Shown one piece after another: positions 1-11,185 of a DNA stretch of 48,926 nucleotides. The stretch spans positions 1 to 48,926 of the forward strand of contig NMRA01000260.1 of assembly GCA_002633005.1 (NCBI GenBank). Direction: 5' to 3'. Positions within the stretch are counted from its first letter, which is position 1; each line of letters opens with the position of its first letter. A program made the position numbers and the translations under genes. The notes beneath the pieces were generated by a model. It saw only the letters and a list, made by a program, of their open reading frames with translations, was not told the origin of the DNA and ran no database searches. Source of the stretch: Phoronis australis (taxonomy: Eukaryota; Phoronida; Phoronidae).

Positions 1-62
1 TCCATGAGCGCGCGTGATCTTGGATTGTAAAACCCAACGTCATTGGCTAAGAGTTTAAACTA

Positions 63-148
63 AATTACGAGCGTAATTTTACGCCGTAAAGAATTAAATT
101 ACGCTCGTAATTTTACGGCGTAATTAACGGCGTAAATAACGGCGTAAT
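63..148. repeat. Cluster of short direct and inverted repeats (TTACGCCGTAA / ATTACGAGCGTAAT type)
   Basis: The block contains ATTACGAGCGTAAT with ACGCCGTAA, then the inverted forms ATTACGCTCGTAAT and TTACGGCGTAA, followed by three further GGCGTAA words. Each half is near-palindromic, so the block could fold into stacked hairpins. It resembles the end of a MITE or a small satellite. The rest of 1-720 shows no supportable exon. Confidence 0.5.
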
Positions 149-720
149 GTACACAATTACCCTCGTATTTTTCCGGCGACACTTTCCCCCCAACGGCCCA
201 TCATATTCCAGGGCTTGGGTTCCATGGTTCACCGTGTCACAGCTTACGGGCCATCGACTGCTGATTGCGGTTCCGGACTCGCAAAACAAGGCTGAAATAC
301 AGAATACAAATACCCTGACTCACAAACAAGGCGTGTTGACCATCTAAAACCGTGTTTGTAATTTGTAGTTTACGTACGGACGCAGATTGGCGAGTTGATG
401 AACTTTTCGTATTCCTTAAGCCGTGTATTCTGTGTCTATGGCGGCCAATGATCCATACATGACTTCGGTGTATCGGTAAACTGAGTGTATCGTGACTTTG
501 AGCCGTGCTTGTTAGTGTTGAACTGCATGTATGTTTATGAAATACGGCAGCCGTGGTGTTCGAGTAGGTCTGATTCCACAGACGCAAAAAATTCTTGAAA
601 TTCAGGTGTTTGAACATTACATCTTCTTTGAGGAGTTGCATAATATTATAATATCCAGTGCGTGCCACACTGCGTACAAGGTTGATTAACACAGTTTGTA
701 TTTTTCTTTTATCCGCGAAG

Positions 721-941
721 ATTGTGTGCAAAGCGATTGGTGTTCTCCTACATTACTTCTTCATGGCGTCCTTCATGTGGATGTTTATAGAAGGACTGAA
801 CCTCTTTCTGATGACCTTCAGTGTCAACAGAGCAAAGACGGACATGCGACTCAAGTACATTCTGATTGGCTGGTGCTTGCCATTGATAATCGTCGGTATC
901 TCGTTTGGCGCGGGATTTGATGGTTACGGAAAGGTAGCCGG
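721..941 (+). CDS. aGPCR exon: TM3, ICL2, TM4
   Basis: The frame reads IVCKAIGVLLHYFF, then WMFIEGLNLFLM, DMRLKYILIGWCLPLIIVG (TM4) and GFDGYGKVAG. I place the start at the acceptor after the pyrimidine-rich stretch at 697-720 (ending in AAG). The frame stays open back to 658, and the residues there (LINTVCIFLLSA) mimic TM2, but joining them would delete about a dozen expected residues between TM2 and TM3. The donor is GG|GTAGGT, leaving two bases of a codon (phase 2). Confidence 0.85.
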
Positions 942-3900
942 GTAGGTTGTACACTCTTTCACAGTGCTCCGAAAGGTAGCATTGGGGAATGTTGTTTATC
1001 ATTTCTTCCGTTTGGTTAAAATAATGAAACAGACGACATAGCCTTCAGTCATTTGCATTGGTTGAAATCTGGGAAACCCCTTTTATATTATTCTTATGTA
1101 ATACGGCGACCACCTTTGATTTCAATAGTTGCAATTTATTAAAACGGGCAGCGACCGAAATATATAAAATCCAGGAAATCCCGATCCCGTGGCTAAGCCC
1201 AAACAGGAAAGCGGTTGCAAGTAGAGGCAATGTGATCGATAAACTTCCGACCAAGGATGCGCACTGATGCCTACACTCGAAATTCCTTGTGTCGTCCATT
1301 ATGTTTCCACAAGGCCACCTTCCAGTAGCCTATAAGTGGCGCTGTGTCATAGGGTTGGCAGGTTGTCCCAAAAAGTATCAGGTACATGTATTCTCTTTTG
1401 TTGTAGGAACTACTGCAGCATTATTCCGTAAAAGCTGAGATAAAAGATCCTAAAATCAGTTTTATCAGTTTTAGCCTCATTGCTTGTGCAATCGCTGCTT
1501 AATTCAATAGCTTATGTTTAAGAACACAACAAAATTGGTTAGGCGCTTCTGTAGGCTACATCTGTTTTTCCAGCCAGCAGCTATGAATACTTATTACAGG
1601 TTGGTCACTACCATACAGTACGGACTTTTGTGACCATCTTCTTCTGTTTGAGGATCAGGGATGGTTCTCAGTGATAACTGCTGCCGGTGGCGACATCCTT
1701 TGCCCCTAATGGAAACTATGGATTATAAAACCAGACCATCAATGAAAATTGAACCTGTTCATTGTTTTTGCTGCAAAGCTCAGTTAACTACAACAAAGCC
1801 TGGTCAAAGCATGCAGCAAAATTACGTTAGGGGTGTAGCATGTTGCGCTACCTATTTGTCGTGTTATAAATCACTGGCGGAGTGATCTTAGGATATAGTG
1901 TAAGTAGATCATGGACTCACTACGATCGTGTTGCGCTTTGTTTTAAATCGTGTCATAAAGGGGAGTGCATGATAATCTTAAACAATAGCGGCTCCTAGCG
2001 GTATTTTCACGTTTCAGCGGAAATATCCGTGGTACAACGTTGAAATCGCTTGTTGAATTTTGCAGTTTGTATGCAATTGTCACACATGCTCCAAACTTTT
2101 CAGATTTGACAAATCTCTCGAACTATTGTGTCGACTGAAAGGATACAGCGATCCGCCATCGTTCATACTGGTTTTTAAAGTATGATTAAAAGAAGTTGAT
2201 TGTGCCCAGTGCTTTGATAATAACTTCATAGAAACTGTTGCCTCTTACTTCAGCAGAAACTACCGAAGTCTTAATAATGGTTTACCTTTTTTGCGGATAG
2301 ATTGAAACCAAGTTAGGAACCAATATGGTTCTTTGACCCAAATCACCACCGCCAGTAGACGTATATATTCGATTTGTAGACATCGATGCATTTCAGTAGG
2401 GTTAGTCGAGCATTTCAAGTAGACACACGTTCGTGTTAATACACCATTTGTGAATCTGGATTATAAAAGTCAAATCCCAAATATCTATCTTATAAATACG
2501 ATGCACACGCATCGGTTTCAGCTACACCCCAAAATTATGCACATCAAAATATCCATCATTCAGTTTTCATGTACAGCAGAAAAAAGGAAAGCTGTTTAAT
2601 CAGAGTGGGATGATAGTTCGATGTCTATTAGGGTTACACCTTGATGTTGTCATTAAACGTCTTTACATCAGATCAGTATAGTGTAATATGGTTACACCTT
2701 GATGTTGTCATTGAACGTCTTTACATCGGATCAGTATAGTGTAATATGGTTACACCTTGATGTTGTCGTTGAACGTCTTTACATCGGATCAGTATAGTGT
2801 AATATGGTTAAACCTTGATGTTGTCATTGAACGTCTTTACATTAGATCAGTATAGTGTAATCTGGTTACACCTTGATGTTGTCATTGAACGTCTTTACAT
2901 CAGATCAGTATAGTGTAATATGGTTACACATTGATGTTGTCATTGAACGTCTTTACATCAGATCAGTATAGTGTAATATGGTTACACCTTGATGTTGTCG
3001 TTGAACGTCTTTACATCATATCAGTATAGTGTAATATGGTTACACATTGATGTTGTCATTGAACGTCTTTACATTAGATCCGTATAGTGTAATATGGTTA
3101 CACCTTGTTATTGTCATTGAAAGGCCTCAGATCAGTGTAGTCTTCTGACACATAAGTCTTCTTAATGTAAGGACAAACACTTTTATGAATATTCCATCTA
3201 CTTTAGAACATACTTAAAGAAACATTTTTCCTTTCAGGATCTGTTGGATTTCCCACGAAGACGGAGCAATCTACGGTTTCATTGCACCATCGGCAGTGGT
3301 GTTACTGGTAAATACATTACAAGTTATTTCCTTTTTGAAACAATTTCTAAAATAGGATTGTGTTTCCAAAATAGGATTGAATTTATAAAACACGCTTGAA
3401 TTTATACAAGTGGATTGAATTTTGGAGATAGGACTGCTTTTTACTTCATCTAGGATTACATTATTTAACTTCCAAAATAACATGTTATATTTTTGAACAA
3501 TTTTTGTAATTTCCGCTTCCCATAGAAAACAATATTACTGAAAACCTGTTGGTTCCGTAACCACACACTTGACAGGTTTACTACTTGGTAAGCCGGGATG
3601 CAGCCACATAGATCAACAATTGTTTCGGTGAAAGTTTAAAAATGAAATCTTTTTTCTGATATCGTGGGTGAGCCTGTGGGCATTGAAATGAGTTTTTAAA
3701 ACGTTTGTGTGCACTTTAAGTAATTTGCAATTGACTTGCTTCAACAAAAAGTAAGTAATTGCCTTAAACGTAAGAGTCTAGCTAAAACAAAAATATACAT
3801 TTATTTAAATGCCTCCTTTAATATCTTAGGTTTGATTTAGCCTTTTATAGACATAGAAATACGTTCAAGAACACGCTTTTAGTGCGCTTTCAACTACCAA

Positions 3901-6900
3901 TTTTCTCCGTCGTATCTTGTCACGTTTTTCCCCGTGTGTGGGTTGGCGCAGGTAGTTACAGACCGGTGCTAATAGCTTTCGGTGCGACGACAGACTGAAG
4001 ACTGGTTCCAGTTAATCGCTTTATTAATCTCGACCATACGTTCGCAAGCATTCCCGTTGCTCCCAACTTGTTCCATTTTATAGCCCAAACACAAGTTGGA
4101 AATTTTACCCCTGTAGCCAGTATCGTACACGACTAATTAACTCCATTCTGGCATTCATTTTTGGAGGGCCAGCTCTCTTTTGTTCGATAATTGCTCTAAT
4201 CTTCAATAAGATCCTAGCTAGCCTGACTGGGCTGTGCTGTTAAAAATACAACTTAAGTTATAACATATTAGAATATAAGCCAATAGCATTTCTGAAATCC
4301 TTGTCAAAGGATGATCATGTTTTGTTTCTGAATCGCCAAAATCACCCAACTGCAACCGAAGTTACGATGAACTATTCTTTCCGAATTTACCAATTCACTC
4401 TGGGTTTGAGGGTGTTCACACGTGGTCTGTAATGAGCCTGGTAGATAATTGGCCTGCCTGTTGTCATAACAGACAAAAGACTGGCCTCGGCAGTTAACAA
4501 AGAAGGTAGATGTTATCACACCCTTCGTCTGGTAAAGTCACTGAACGGGAAACCGCTGTCATGAAAGGCGAGATTCATTCCTGAGACTTTTGAATGGAAT
4601 CTGAAAAGTACAAAAAATAAGTAATGGCGATACTTTATATGTGCAAGTATAATAGGCAGAAGCTACGATCCAGGTCAACTTTCATATGCCAAATACGGAT
4701 TAATATTTACCACCAGACATTAGTTATGGAAACCATAAATAACACGATACTCCGTAAGTAGACTGATACACAGGTCTCTGGTAAGATCGGCCCAGTGAGT
4801 TTGAAGAAATCAATCAACAGGGTTACATTTCTATTTTGCAAGCAAACATAAAAACCATGGATAAATCTCCTCCCAGCCAACCACGCAGCGCAGTTCTCTT
4901 AGTATTTCTTTCTGCGCCTTTCGAACATTCTCTATGATTTCTGTTTTGTATCTTATCTACACCACGTCCACGTCGTAACAGCACGTTAATTCTCGAAAAA
5001 GCCGCGTTGACCTACATGTAGTTCATGCAGCTAAATGACACACAAACTCCATCCACATTTAATCACGTGATTCTGAGCATTCGGGCAGACTCGATAAGGT
5101 CGCTAAAGCTGCACGATTATTCCTAACTTTATGCATTTTGCAATCCCAAATTAATCTTATTTTGAAAATATTAATGCCCTACTCGAGTAGCTGCTATAAC
5201 TACATGTACTAAAAAACCATCAAAGTTCTGATATCATTCCATTTGTGCACTTCTCGATCACCGCCGTGCGTTACTGCCTATTTCATAAGTTGAAATTTTG
5301 GGATTTATTTCAATTTTTGAACATCGATTTCTCGGCGATGCGCGAACGTATTGCAATGAAATTTTGAATTACTAGCTATTTAATAACTTTCAATGGGAAC
5401 CCAGATTCAAAATTTAGATTTAGGCCCTAGTTTTTCAGAACGAAGCCTTCAAAAATCTAGAGTACGGCCAATCTTGTTAAAAATGCTCTAAAAGTGGACA
5501 AAATAAGATCTATTTCAAAAATCTGCGACACGGTTCCTTCGAAAATGAAGTTATCAAGATGTTGACAAAAGACGAATATGATTGGGTGAACAATATTGTT
5601 AAAATCTCTGTTCAAAGACAATTTTTAATAAAGATGCATGTCTCGTAAAAATAAAGACATGTAGAGAAGAATGACGAATTAAATTCTTTCAGGAAATTTA
5701 TCCACATGTACGAAAATTTATCCTTTTTTTGCAGTTACAGATAATTGCACATAAGTAAAACCTGGTAAACAAGGTTCACAGTTACCTAAAAACGAATGTT
5801 AACGATTCTCGTTCTAGGCGAACATTGGCATTCTGCTCCTCGTTCTGAGAAGATTTCTACAGCTGAAGTCCAACACAAAAAAGACTGATATTGAAAGGAT
5901 AGGGTTGGTAAACATCAACAGTAACCCTTCCTTGAAAATGAAAATGCTATACGTTTCGAGATAAGATTTTTTATGGAAATCTATTCTCGTGCAATTAAAG
6001 TATCATTTCGCCACCGTTTAGATGTTAATGCTGAATTCGTAAATGAAGTATTTTGGGGTAGAACAACATTACCACGCTAATACGATTATGAATTCACTCA
6101 GAATGAGCCAAAAACAAAAGTCCTTCACGTGTTTGCGTTAAAAGGGAAGTTAAAACTGTCGGGACATCAGGGTATCACGTAGAACAACTAGAGAACTATC
6201 TTTGGGGAGCTATAAAGGCCGATGTCTTTGCTCTGTTGGTTACTTAAAGGTGAATGTCACCCAAAAAACATCCTATTTTGTATCAATTTAGATCGAGTAG
6301 TTCTACTCGACACCGGCAGATTCGGTTGCGTTACCTGACACCTGGCGGCAGACAGAGGTGTTGAAATTATCCAATGACGTAATTGGTTTCACACGCAGTC
6401 TGTTCACAACACGGGCTACTGGTGTCGGCTTATCGATTGAATTCACCGCTTAACACCAATAAATGATAAAACTTCGATGTAATACCCTTAAAAATACACC
6501 GGGTTCTTAGAAAAACGTGTTGTTTTATTTCGCTGTTACGGATTTACTGGTATTTGGACACACCGTAGCCTACAAACTTCAGCAGCTAGACCAATTTACC
6601 AAGGTCCGTAGCACTGAGGAGTTTGGGGTCTGTTCGGAGATAAATTCGAAGTATTCTTCCGTGAAGTACAGACAGGAGAAACTAGATCTGTGTTGTACTA
6701 CTTGTGATTTTATGAGTTCTAATTACACAAAATGCTTGTTTCCCGGCCAGTGGCTCGGAACCCGATCAGGCCCGTCGCGGCCGGACTGACACGTTATCCT
6801 AGCCAGTGGCTTGGTACTCGATCAGGCCCGGCGTGGCGGCCGCCGGGACTGGCACGAACATAAACCAGCTTGAGTTGGAAACCTAATCTCCAGGCACGAA

Positions 6901-9900
6901 AAGGCTATAATAGTGAGGCAAAGAAATAATGTGCAGTGCACGTAATTATTTATGTGAATTAACCACAAAACTGAAAATCTACTTACTTGTACTTGTCGCG
7001 GGCCGCGATGTCGGGTTCCCCTTCCACAAACCGTCAGGGTAAAGGTTGTACAGTAACAATGATTTGAATAATGTAATAGAGATTCCCTGACATGTGACCA
7101 TAGCATAAAAATCGAGTAATTGTTTCACAACAGCTTTCTGTCGGCAAACACTGAATTAGCATGCGCTCACACGGCCTCGGTGCCCAGTCAATTACCATTG
7201 CTGCCGGCATCAAAAGCCGGTAACGCAGTGGTTTATTCACTGCTGGTTTCTCAAAACATTTGCACTCACAAGCACTCCAAGGTATTACAAATTGTATCTA
7301 ATGAGGCAGATTTTGCTTCAGTTTCATAAAAGCATTGGTTAGGATGAGAATAATTTATTTTGAAACAGAACGTCTACATGCCCACTCGCCCCGAGCCAAT
7401 CTCGACTTAGTCAAGAGCTCAGGCGACGAAGATTTCACGTGTCGGATCGTTAGGTTTCACAGGCTAACCGTTTCGAACCGGAGTATACTGACCAAGAAAG
7501 ACTAGAGAGGCGCCGTGAACATACACAGGCAACGTAACGTATTGATAATTCTTCGGTAAGCCGGAATTCGTCAGAGAAATCACTGTCGACGAAATGCCGG
7601 TCACAGACATGGAGATGCTTCGCAGCCTCATAGTTGCCAAAATTAAAAAGCCTACCTTCCGTTCAACATTACCGCGAGCCACTTCCTAAGCATTTTGGGC
7701 TCTCGAGGAAATCGGCAAAACGATATACCCGCTTTCTTCGCAGCTTCATAGTTCGGACAAGGTGAAACGATGCACCGCTATATAGAGGCATTCACTCTGC
7801 AGACGAACCACTGACGTCGCTGCGTCGTTTCTCACCTTCTTCACAGCTTAACGCGACAGCTCTCGGCAAGGTGAGGCCGACCGTATAAGAGGCGATGTGG
7901 ATATAGACCGATTAAGACGGTAAAAAAGACTAATTAAATCGGGTGGCATTCTTCTTTAAATAGAATCCGACCACTAAGAGGAATATCATGGGACCAATGT
8001 TGATGGGAGTGAAGGCATATTCTGATTTTCGTTTTTTAGCCATGGGAACAGGGTGAAACACATCTTTAAAGCATATACACAAGGAGTGTAGTACAATAGG
8101 AGAGTACACTCCTTGATACAAGCTAGTGGAATGTCTCATCATTTGCAGCAATGATGAAGATACTAAACACTATAGCCGCGCGTGATTAAATTCGCTGGTT
8201 CAGCCGAGTCAACCGGTCATGATATCTGGTGACTACTTCCAAGTAACCTGGCTTGTCCGGCGGAGTCATCCAAGGGCATAATGCTTTTAAGCTAGTCTAG
8301 TGTATGAAATTCCAATGCGAGGCTTGAAGTTGTGGATCAAAAGTCATGGACACAAACACGTTATCGTGCTCGCACAGGTTGTTTCAGACTTCTCCTCTGG
8401 TGAAGACGGTTATGTACTGTCGAAAATCCACCAATAAGTGTGTATTCTCTTTGTTACGCTGATTGTTCTGAAACCCCCACGACCATCGACCATCGATCCA
8501 CGACCCCCTCGACCCACAACCCCCTCAACCCACGATCTGTGGCAATAGAGGTATCTTTAGGCGTTTTACATACTTCTTAATCTTATTACGTCGCCGGGTG
8601 ACTTTCCCGTAATACATAACTACACGCAGGCCTGCTCTAGAGAGAATTAAAAACCGAAAGAGGCGTGAGAACGCCGGTGGTCTTGAATAGCGTAGTGTGA
8701 GCAAGCTATCGTTGTCAAGGAAATACTTTCACGAGCGGCTATCAATGGCATAGTTCTAATAAACTTAGGGAGAGAGTACGCTAAATTGAAAGTACATAAT
8801 TTCTTATTTTTGTTATTTACCTTACAATTTATATTCGTTTAAAATATACTCCATATAACATTGAAATACTTTTTAGGTAACAGTTTGTTTTTTCAAACTG
8901 TATTAAATGGTGAAATTAGAGTTTTGTCGGTTCCTCGCACTCTCCGCAAAAACGTTGAATGTGCAATTTACTGAAGATCAGACAAGACGATTGCACTCTG
9001 CCGGGAACTACTTTTCAAACGTTGGTCGGTCTTTGATTGCGTTTGGTCGCGTTGTTTTTTCTGCTTTTGACTTTCAAACTTTACGAATCGACTGCCTTAA
9101 TTGCTAAGAAAAAAAAGCAGGGAAAAGCCAACCGAGCTCACGACACAACTCATTAGTACTGCAAGCCAGCGATTTTCGGTGTTCAGATCGAGTAGATCTT
9201 GAGTAGACTGGGTCGAAGCGATTGTGGGTCGAGGTGGTCGTGGGGATCGAGTGGTGTGGAGGTCGGGGGGGGGGAGGGGTCAGAATAATCCTTATTACAG
9301 CAGCAACCCATGGTATGCTGTTGCACCGTGTGCAAACCCACGAGCGGGATTTGTTCGATGTTACCTGTATTCGAGGACTCTGGGGAAGCTAAGGTCATTA
9401 GAAGTTAGTGTTGTCTTCAAGGGTGCATTGTACTTGTATATTAATGAAAAATTGCTGCCAGTATACAAAAACGTTTTTCTTTTCAGGAAAGCGCTCAAAG
9501 CATCATTTTCTCTCACTCCACTTCTCGGGGTAACGTGGATATTTGGTTTCCTAGGTAACATGCATGTTGCCTTTATGTACGTGTTTGTGATTTTGCTGGC
9601 TTTCCAAGGCGTTTGTTTGTTCTTCGTTCATTGTGCACTCAACGGAGAGGTATAGTCTTATCACTTACAAATATAACTATTTCTAGACATAGTTTAAGTT
9701 CTAGCAGTACCACTACTTAGTACACGTACCTACTACTATTGCTACCAGTACTATTACTACTACTTACTGCACGTACCCGTACTACTACTGCTACTAGTAC
9801 TATAACTACTACTTGCTACACGTACCAACTACTACCGCTACCACTAGAACTATTACTACTACTTACTACACGTACCTACTACTACTACTGCTAGTAGTTC

Positions 9901-10557
9901 TATTACCACTTCTTCTACAGGTACTTACTATTGCTGCTACTAGTACCATTAGTACTATTTACTACACGTACATGTATTTACTACTACTTACTACAGGTAC
10001 CTACTACTACTGGTAGTACTATTACTACTACTTACTACTGGTACCTACTACTACCGCTACTAGTAATATTACTACTACTTACTACTGGTACCTACTACTA
10101 CTGGTAGTACTATTACTACTACTTACTACAGGTACCTACTACTACTGGTAGTACTATTACTACTACTTACTACTGGTACCTACTACTACTGCTACTATTA
10201 CTATTACTACTACTTACTACACGTACCCACTACTACTTCCACTAGTACTACTACCTCTGCTTAGTACAGGTACCTACTACTACTGGTACTAGTAATATTA
10301 CAACAACTTACTACAGGTAGCTACTACTACTGCTACTATTATTATTACTACTACTTACTACAGATAAATACTACTACTGCTACTAGTAATATTAATACAG
10401 GTACCCACTACTACTGCAACCAGTACTATTACTACTACTTACTACACGTACCTACTACTACTTCTACTAGTACTATTACTACTACTTATTACACGTACTT
10501 ACTACTACTGCTACCAGTTCTGTAACTACTAGGTGCTACATGTACCTACCACTACTA

Positions 10558-10597
<40 letters not shown>

Positions 10598-11185
10598 CAC
10601 TAGTACTATTACTACTGCTTGCTACAGGTACGTGCTGCTACTGCTACTATTACTATTACAACTACGTGCTACACGTACTGCTGCTACTAGTACTATTACT
10701 ACTACTTACTACACGTACTTACTCTTACTGCTGCCAATATGCAGTCTTATCTTCTGTTTGTTGAGCCAACAAATATTCATGCAACACCTTCTGTTGTGGT
10801 TTTAATACGGCCAGGTAACATTCCTAATGAAAGCTTTGGCCTAATGATGCTCATTATCAGTTTGAGCTGACAGTCTCGCTTCCAAGAATTTGACATTTTT
10901 GAGTTAAGTGTTGCAATTTCAATCTTATCTAAATAGTCAAAGTCAGGGATGCGCTAGTCTATGAAGTCGCATTAATACCCTGAACTGTGCGAACTTTTGA
11001 GAGGGTCTGTTCTGATCTTCACTCTTATTTCCTTTGTATTCCAGATCCAAATCAAGTTCAAGAGAATGTTCAGTTCTAAAATCGGTTCTTCACACGCAGT
11101 TCGCACTGGATCGTCAAGTCCAACTGCACCTTGGCCCAAGTTGATGAAGAAACTTGAGCCTCGTGAAGGAACAGTCAAGTTCTAG
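721..11185 (+). CDS. Adhesion-type (class B2) G-protein coupled receptor, 3' half (TM3 to C-terminus), five exons
   Basis: Five exons joined by GT-AG introns with consistent phases (2, 0, 2, 0) encode TM3 through a short cytoplasmic tail ending in a TAG stop at 11183-11185. Seen directly: the TM3 Cys in KIVCKAIG followed by LLHYFF and WMFIEGLNLFLM; the ECL2 Cys in CWISHEDG; TM5 ANIGILLLVLRRF; TM6 SLTPLLGVTWIFGFLG; TM7 LLAFQGVCLFFVHCALNGEV. From family knowledge these are signatures of adhesion GPCRs, plasma-membrane receptors that are autoproteolysed at a GPS site and couple to G proteins. The TM3 and ECL2 Cys form the conserved disulfide. TM1, TM2, GAIN/GPS and the ectodomain are not found in bases 1-720 and should lie upstream of the window. 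The subfamily cannot be assigned from this part. The reading frame is intact throughout, so a functional gene is likely. Confidence 0.88.
942..3237 (+). other. aGPCR intron between TM4 and ECL2 exons
   Basis: A 2.3-kb intron. Apart from the 58-bp minisatellite at 2632-3142 I see only AT-rich unique sequence and short chance ORFs with no recognisable domains. Confidence 0.7.
2632..3142. repeat. 58-bp tandem minisatellite, 8 full copies plus one degenerate copy
   Basis: Units begin GGTTACACCTTGATGTTGTC and end with CAGTATAGTGTAATAT. Starts at 2632, 2690, 2748, 2806, 2864, 2922, 2980 and 3038 are exactly 58 bp apart. A ninth, decayed unit starts at 3096. Copies differ by only a few bases (for example CATCAG, CATCGG, CATTAG before ATC), which implies recent amplification. 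Confidence 0.95.
3238..3307 (+). CDS. aGPCR exon: ECL2 and start of TM5
   Basis: Acceptor TTTCAG|G and donor CTG|GTAAAT bound a 70-nt exon. The first G completes the codon left by the previous exon; the exon then reads ICWISHEDGAIYGFIAPSAV and ends VLL. The CWIS motif carries the ECL2 cysteine conserved in adhesion GPCRs, and GFIAPSAVVLL matches the family's (W/G)FIGP entry to TM5. It ends in phase 0. Confidence 0.87.
3308..5817 (+). other. aGPCR intron before the TM5 exon, partly duplicated downstream
   Basis: A 2.5-kb intron with no coding signal. From about 4695 onward its sequence is related to 13565-15350, the downstream partial duplication. Confidence 0.6.
4695..8025 (+). repeat. Source block of an intragenic partial duplication (contains the TM5 exon)
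   Basis: Collinear matches to 13565-15840 occur at about 4695-4810, 4835-5110, 5510-6070, 6190-6245 and 7945-8025. Examples are ATTAGTTATGGAAACCA, ATCTTATCTACACCACGTCC, CATTCTGCTCCTCGTTCTGA and AGTGAAGGCATATTC. About 6245-7945 has no counterpart in the second copy, so it was inserted here or deleted there. Confidence 0.7.
5818..5903 (+). CDS. aGPCR exon: TM5 end and ICL3
   Basis: The acceptor GTTCTAG precedes ANIGILLLVLRRFLQLKSN, then TKKTDIERIG. To keep frame with the TM6 exon the donor must be GG|GTTGGT (phase 2); the nearby GGTAAAC would break the frame. A decayed second copy of this exon with its flanking introns lies at about 15354-15460. Confidence 0.83.
5904..9486 (+). other. aGPCR intron between TM5 and TM6 exons
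   Basis: A 3.6-kb intron. It contains a GC-richer stretch at about 6735-6870, where a roughly 65-bp segment with CCAGTGGCT and CGATCAGGCCCG is tandemly repeated. It also has a 10-bp perfect hairpin (8081-8090 with 8105-8114, AAGGAGTGTA) and a 0.7-kb block flanked by inverted repeats (8472-9275). No exon is recognised. Confidence 0.55.
8472..9275. mobile_element. Possible foldback/MITE-like element flanked by C-rich / G-rich inverted repeats
   Basis: The left arm at 8472-8520 (CACGACCCCCTCGACCCACA) is the reverse complement, with about one mismatch over 21 bp, of the right arm core at 9222-9242. Looser complementarity extends on both sides (GATCGA and GTCG words). The 700-bp interior is AT-rich and holds a 66-codon ORF (8907-9107) with no recognisable domain. 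Target-site duplications were not resolved. Confidence 0.4.
9487..9649 (+). CDS. aGPCR exon: TM6 and TM7
   Basis: Acceptor TTTTCAG|G and donor GAG|GTATAG. The exon encodes KALKASFSLTPLLGVTWIFG (TM6), then FMYVFVILLAFQGVCLFFVH (TM7) and CALNGEV. The LTPLLGVTWIFG and HC.LN.EV motifs are diagnostic of adhesion GPCRs. It enters at phase 2 and leaves at phase 0. Confidence 0.9.
9695..10731. repeat. Triplet microsatellite organised into a 45-50 bp higher-order satellite (TAC/ACT family)
   Basis: About 1 kb is built from TACTACTAC, CTACTAGTACTATTACTACT and a TACTACACGTACC or TACTACAGGTACC boundary word. The boundary word recurs about every 45-50 bp (for example 9723, 9770, 9819), giving some 20 units. 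A pure (TAC/ACT)n run lies at about 10548-10600. The Thr- or Leu-rich ORFs here are low-complexity artefacts. It sits inside the last aGPCR intron. Confidence 0.93.
11045..11185 (+). CDS. aGPCR terminal exon: cytoplasmic tail
   Basis: Acceptor GTATTCCAG. The exon reads IQIKFKRMFSSKIGSSHAV and continues through a Ser/Thr-rich tail to a basic segment (KLMKKLEPREG) and TAG. The tail of about 46 residues is short for the family. Several Ser/Thr next to basic residues could be phosphorylated, which is inference only. Confidence 0.82.
   Translation: MQIKFKRMFSSKIGSSHAVRTGSSSPTAPWPKLMKKLEPREGTVKF

Noticed and set aside
237-731. 164-codon minus-strand ORF
   Set aside because: No recognisable domain; it overlaps the start of the receptor TM3 exon on the other strand.
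9813-10805. Thr- or Leu-rich plus-strand ORFs
   Set aside because: Translations of the TAC/ACT satellite inside a receptor intron.
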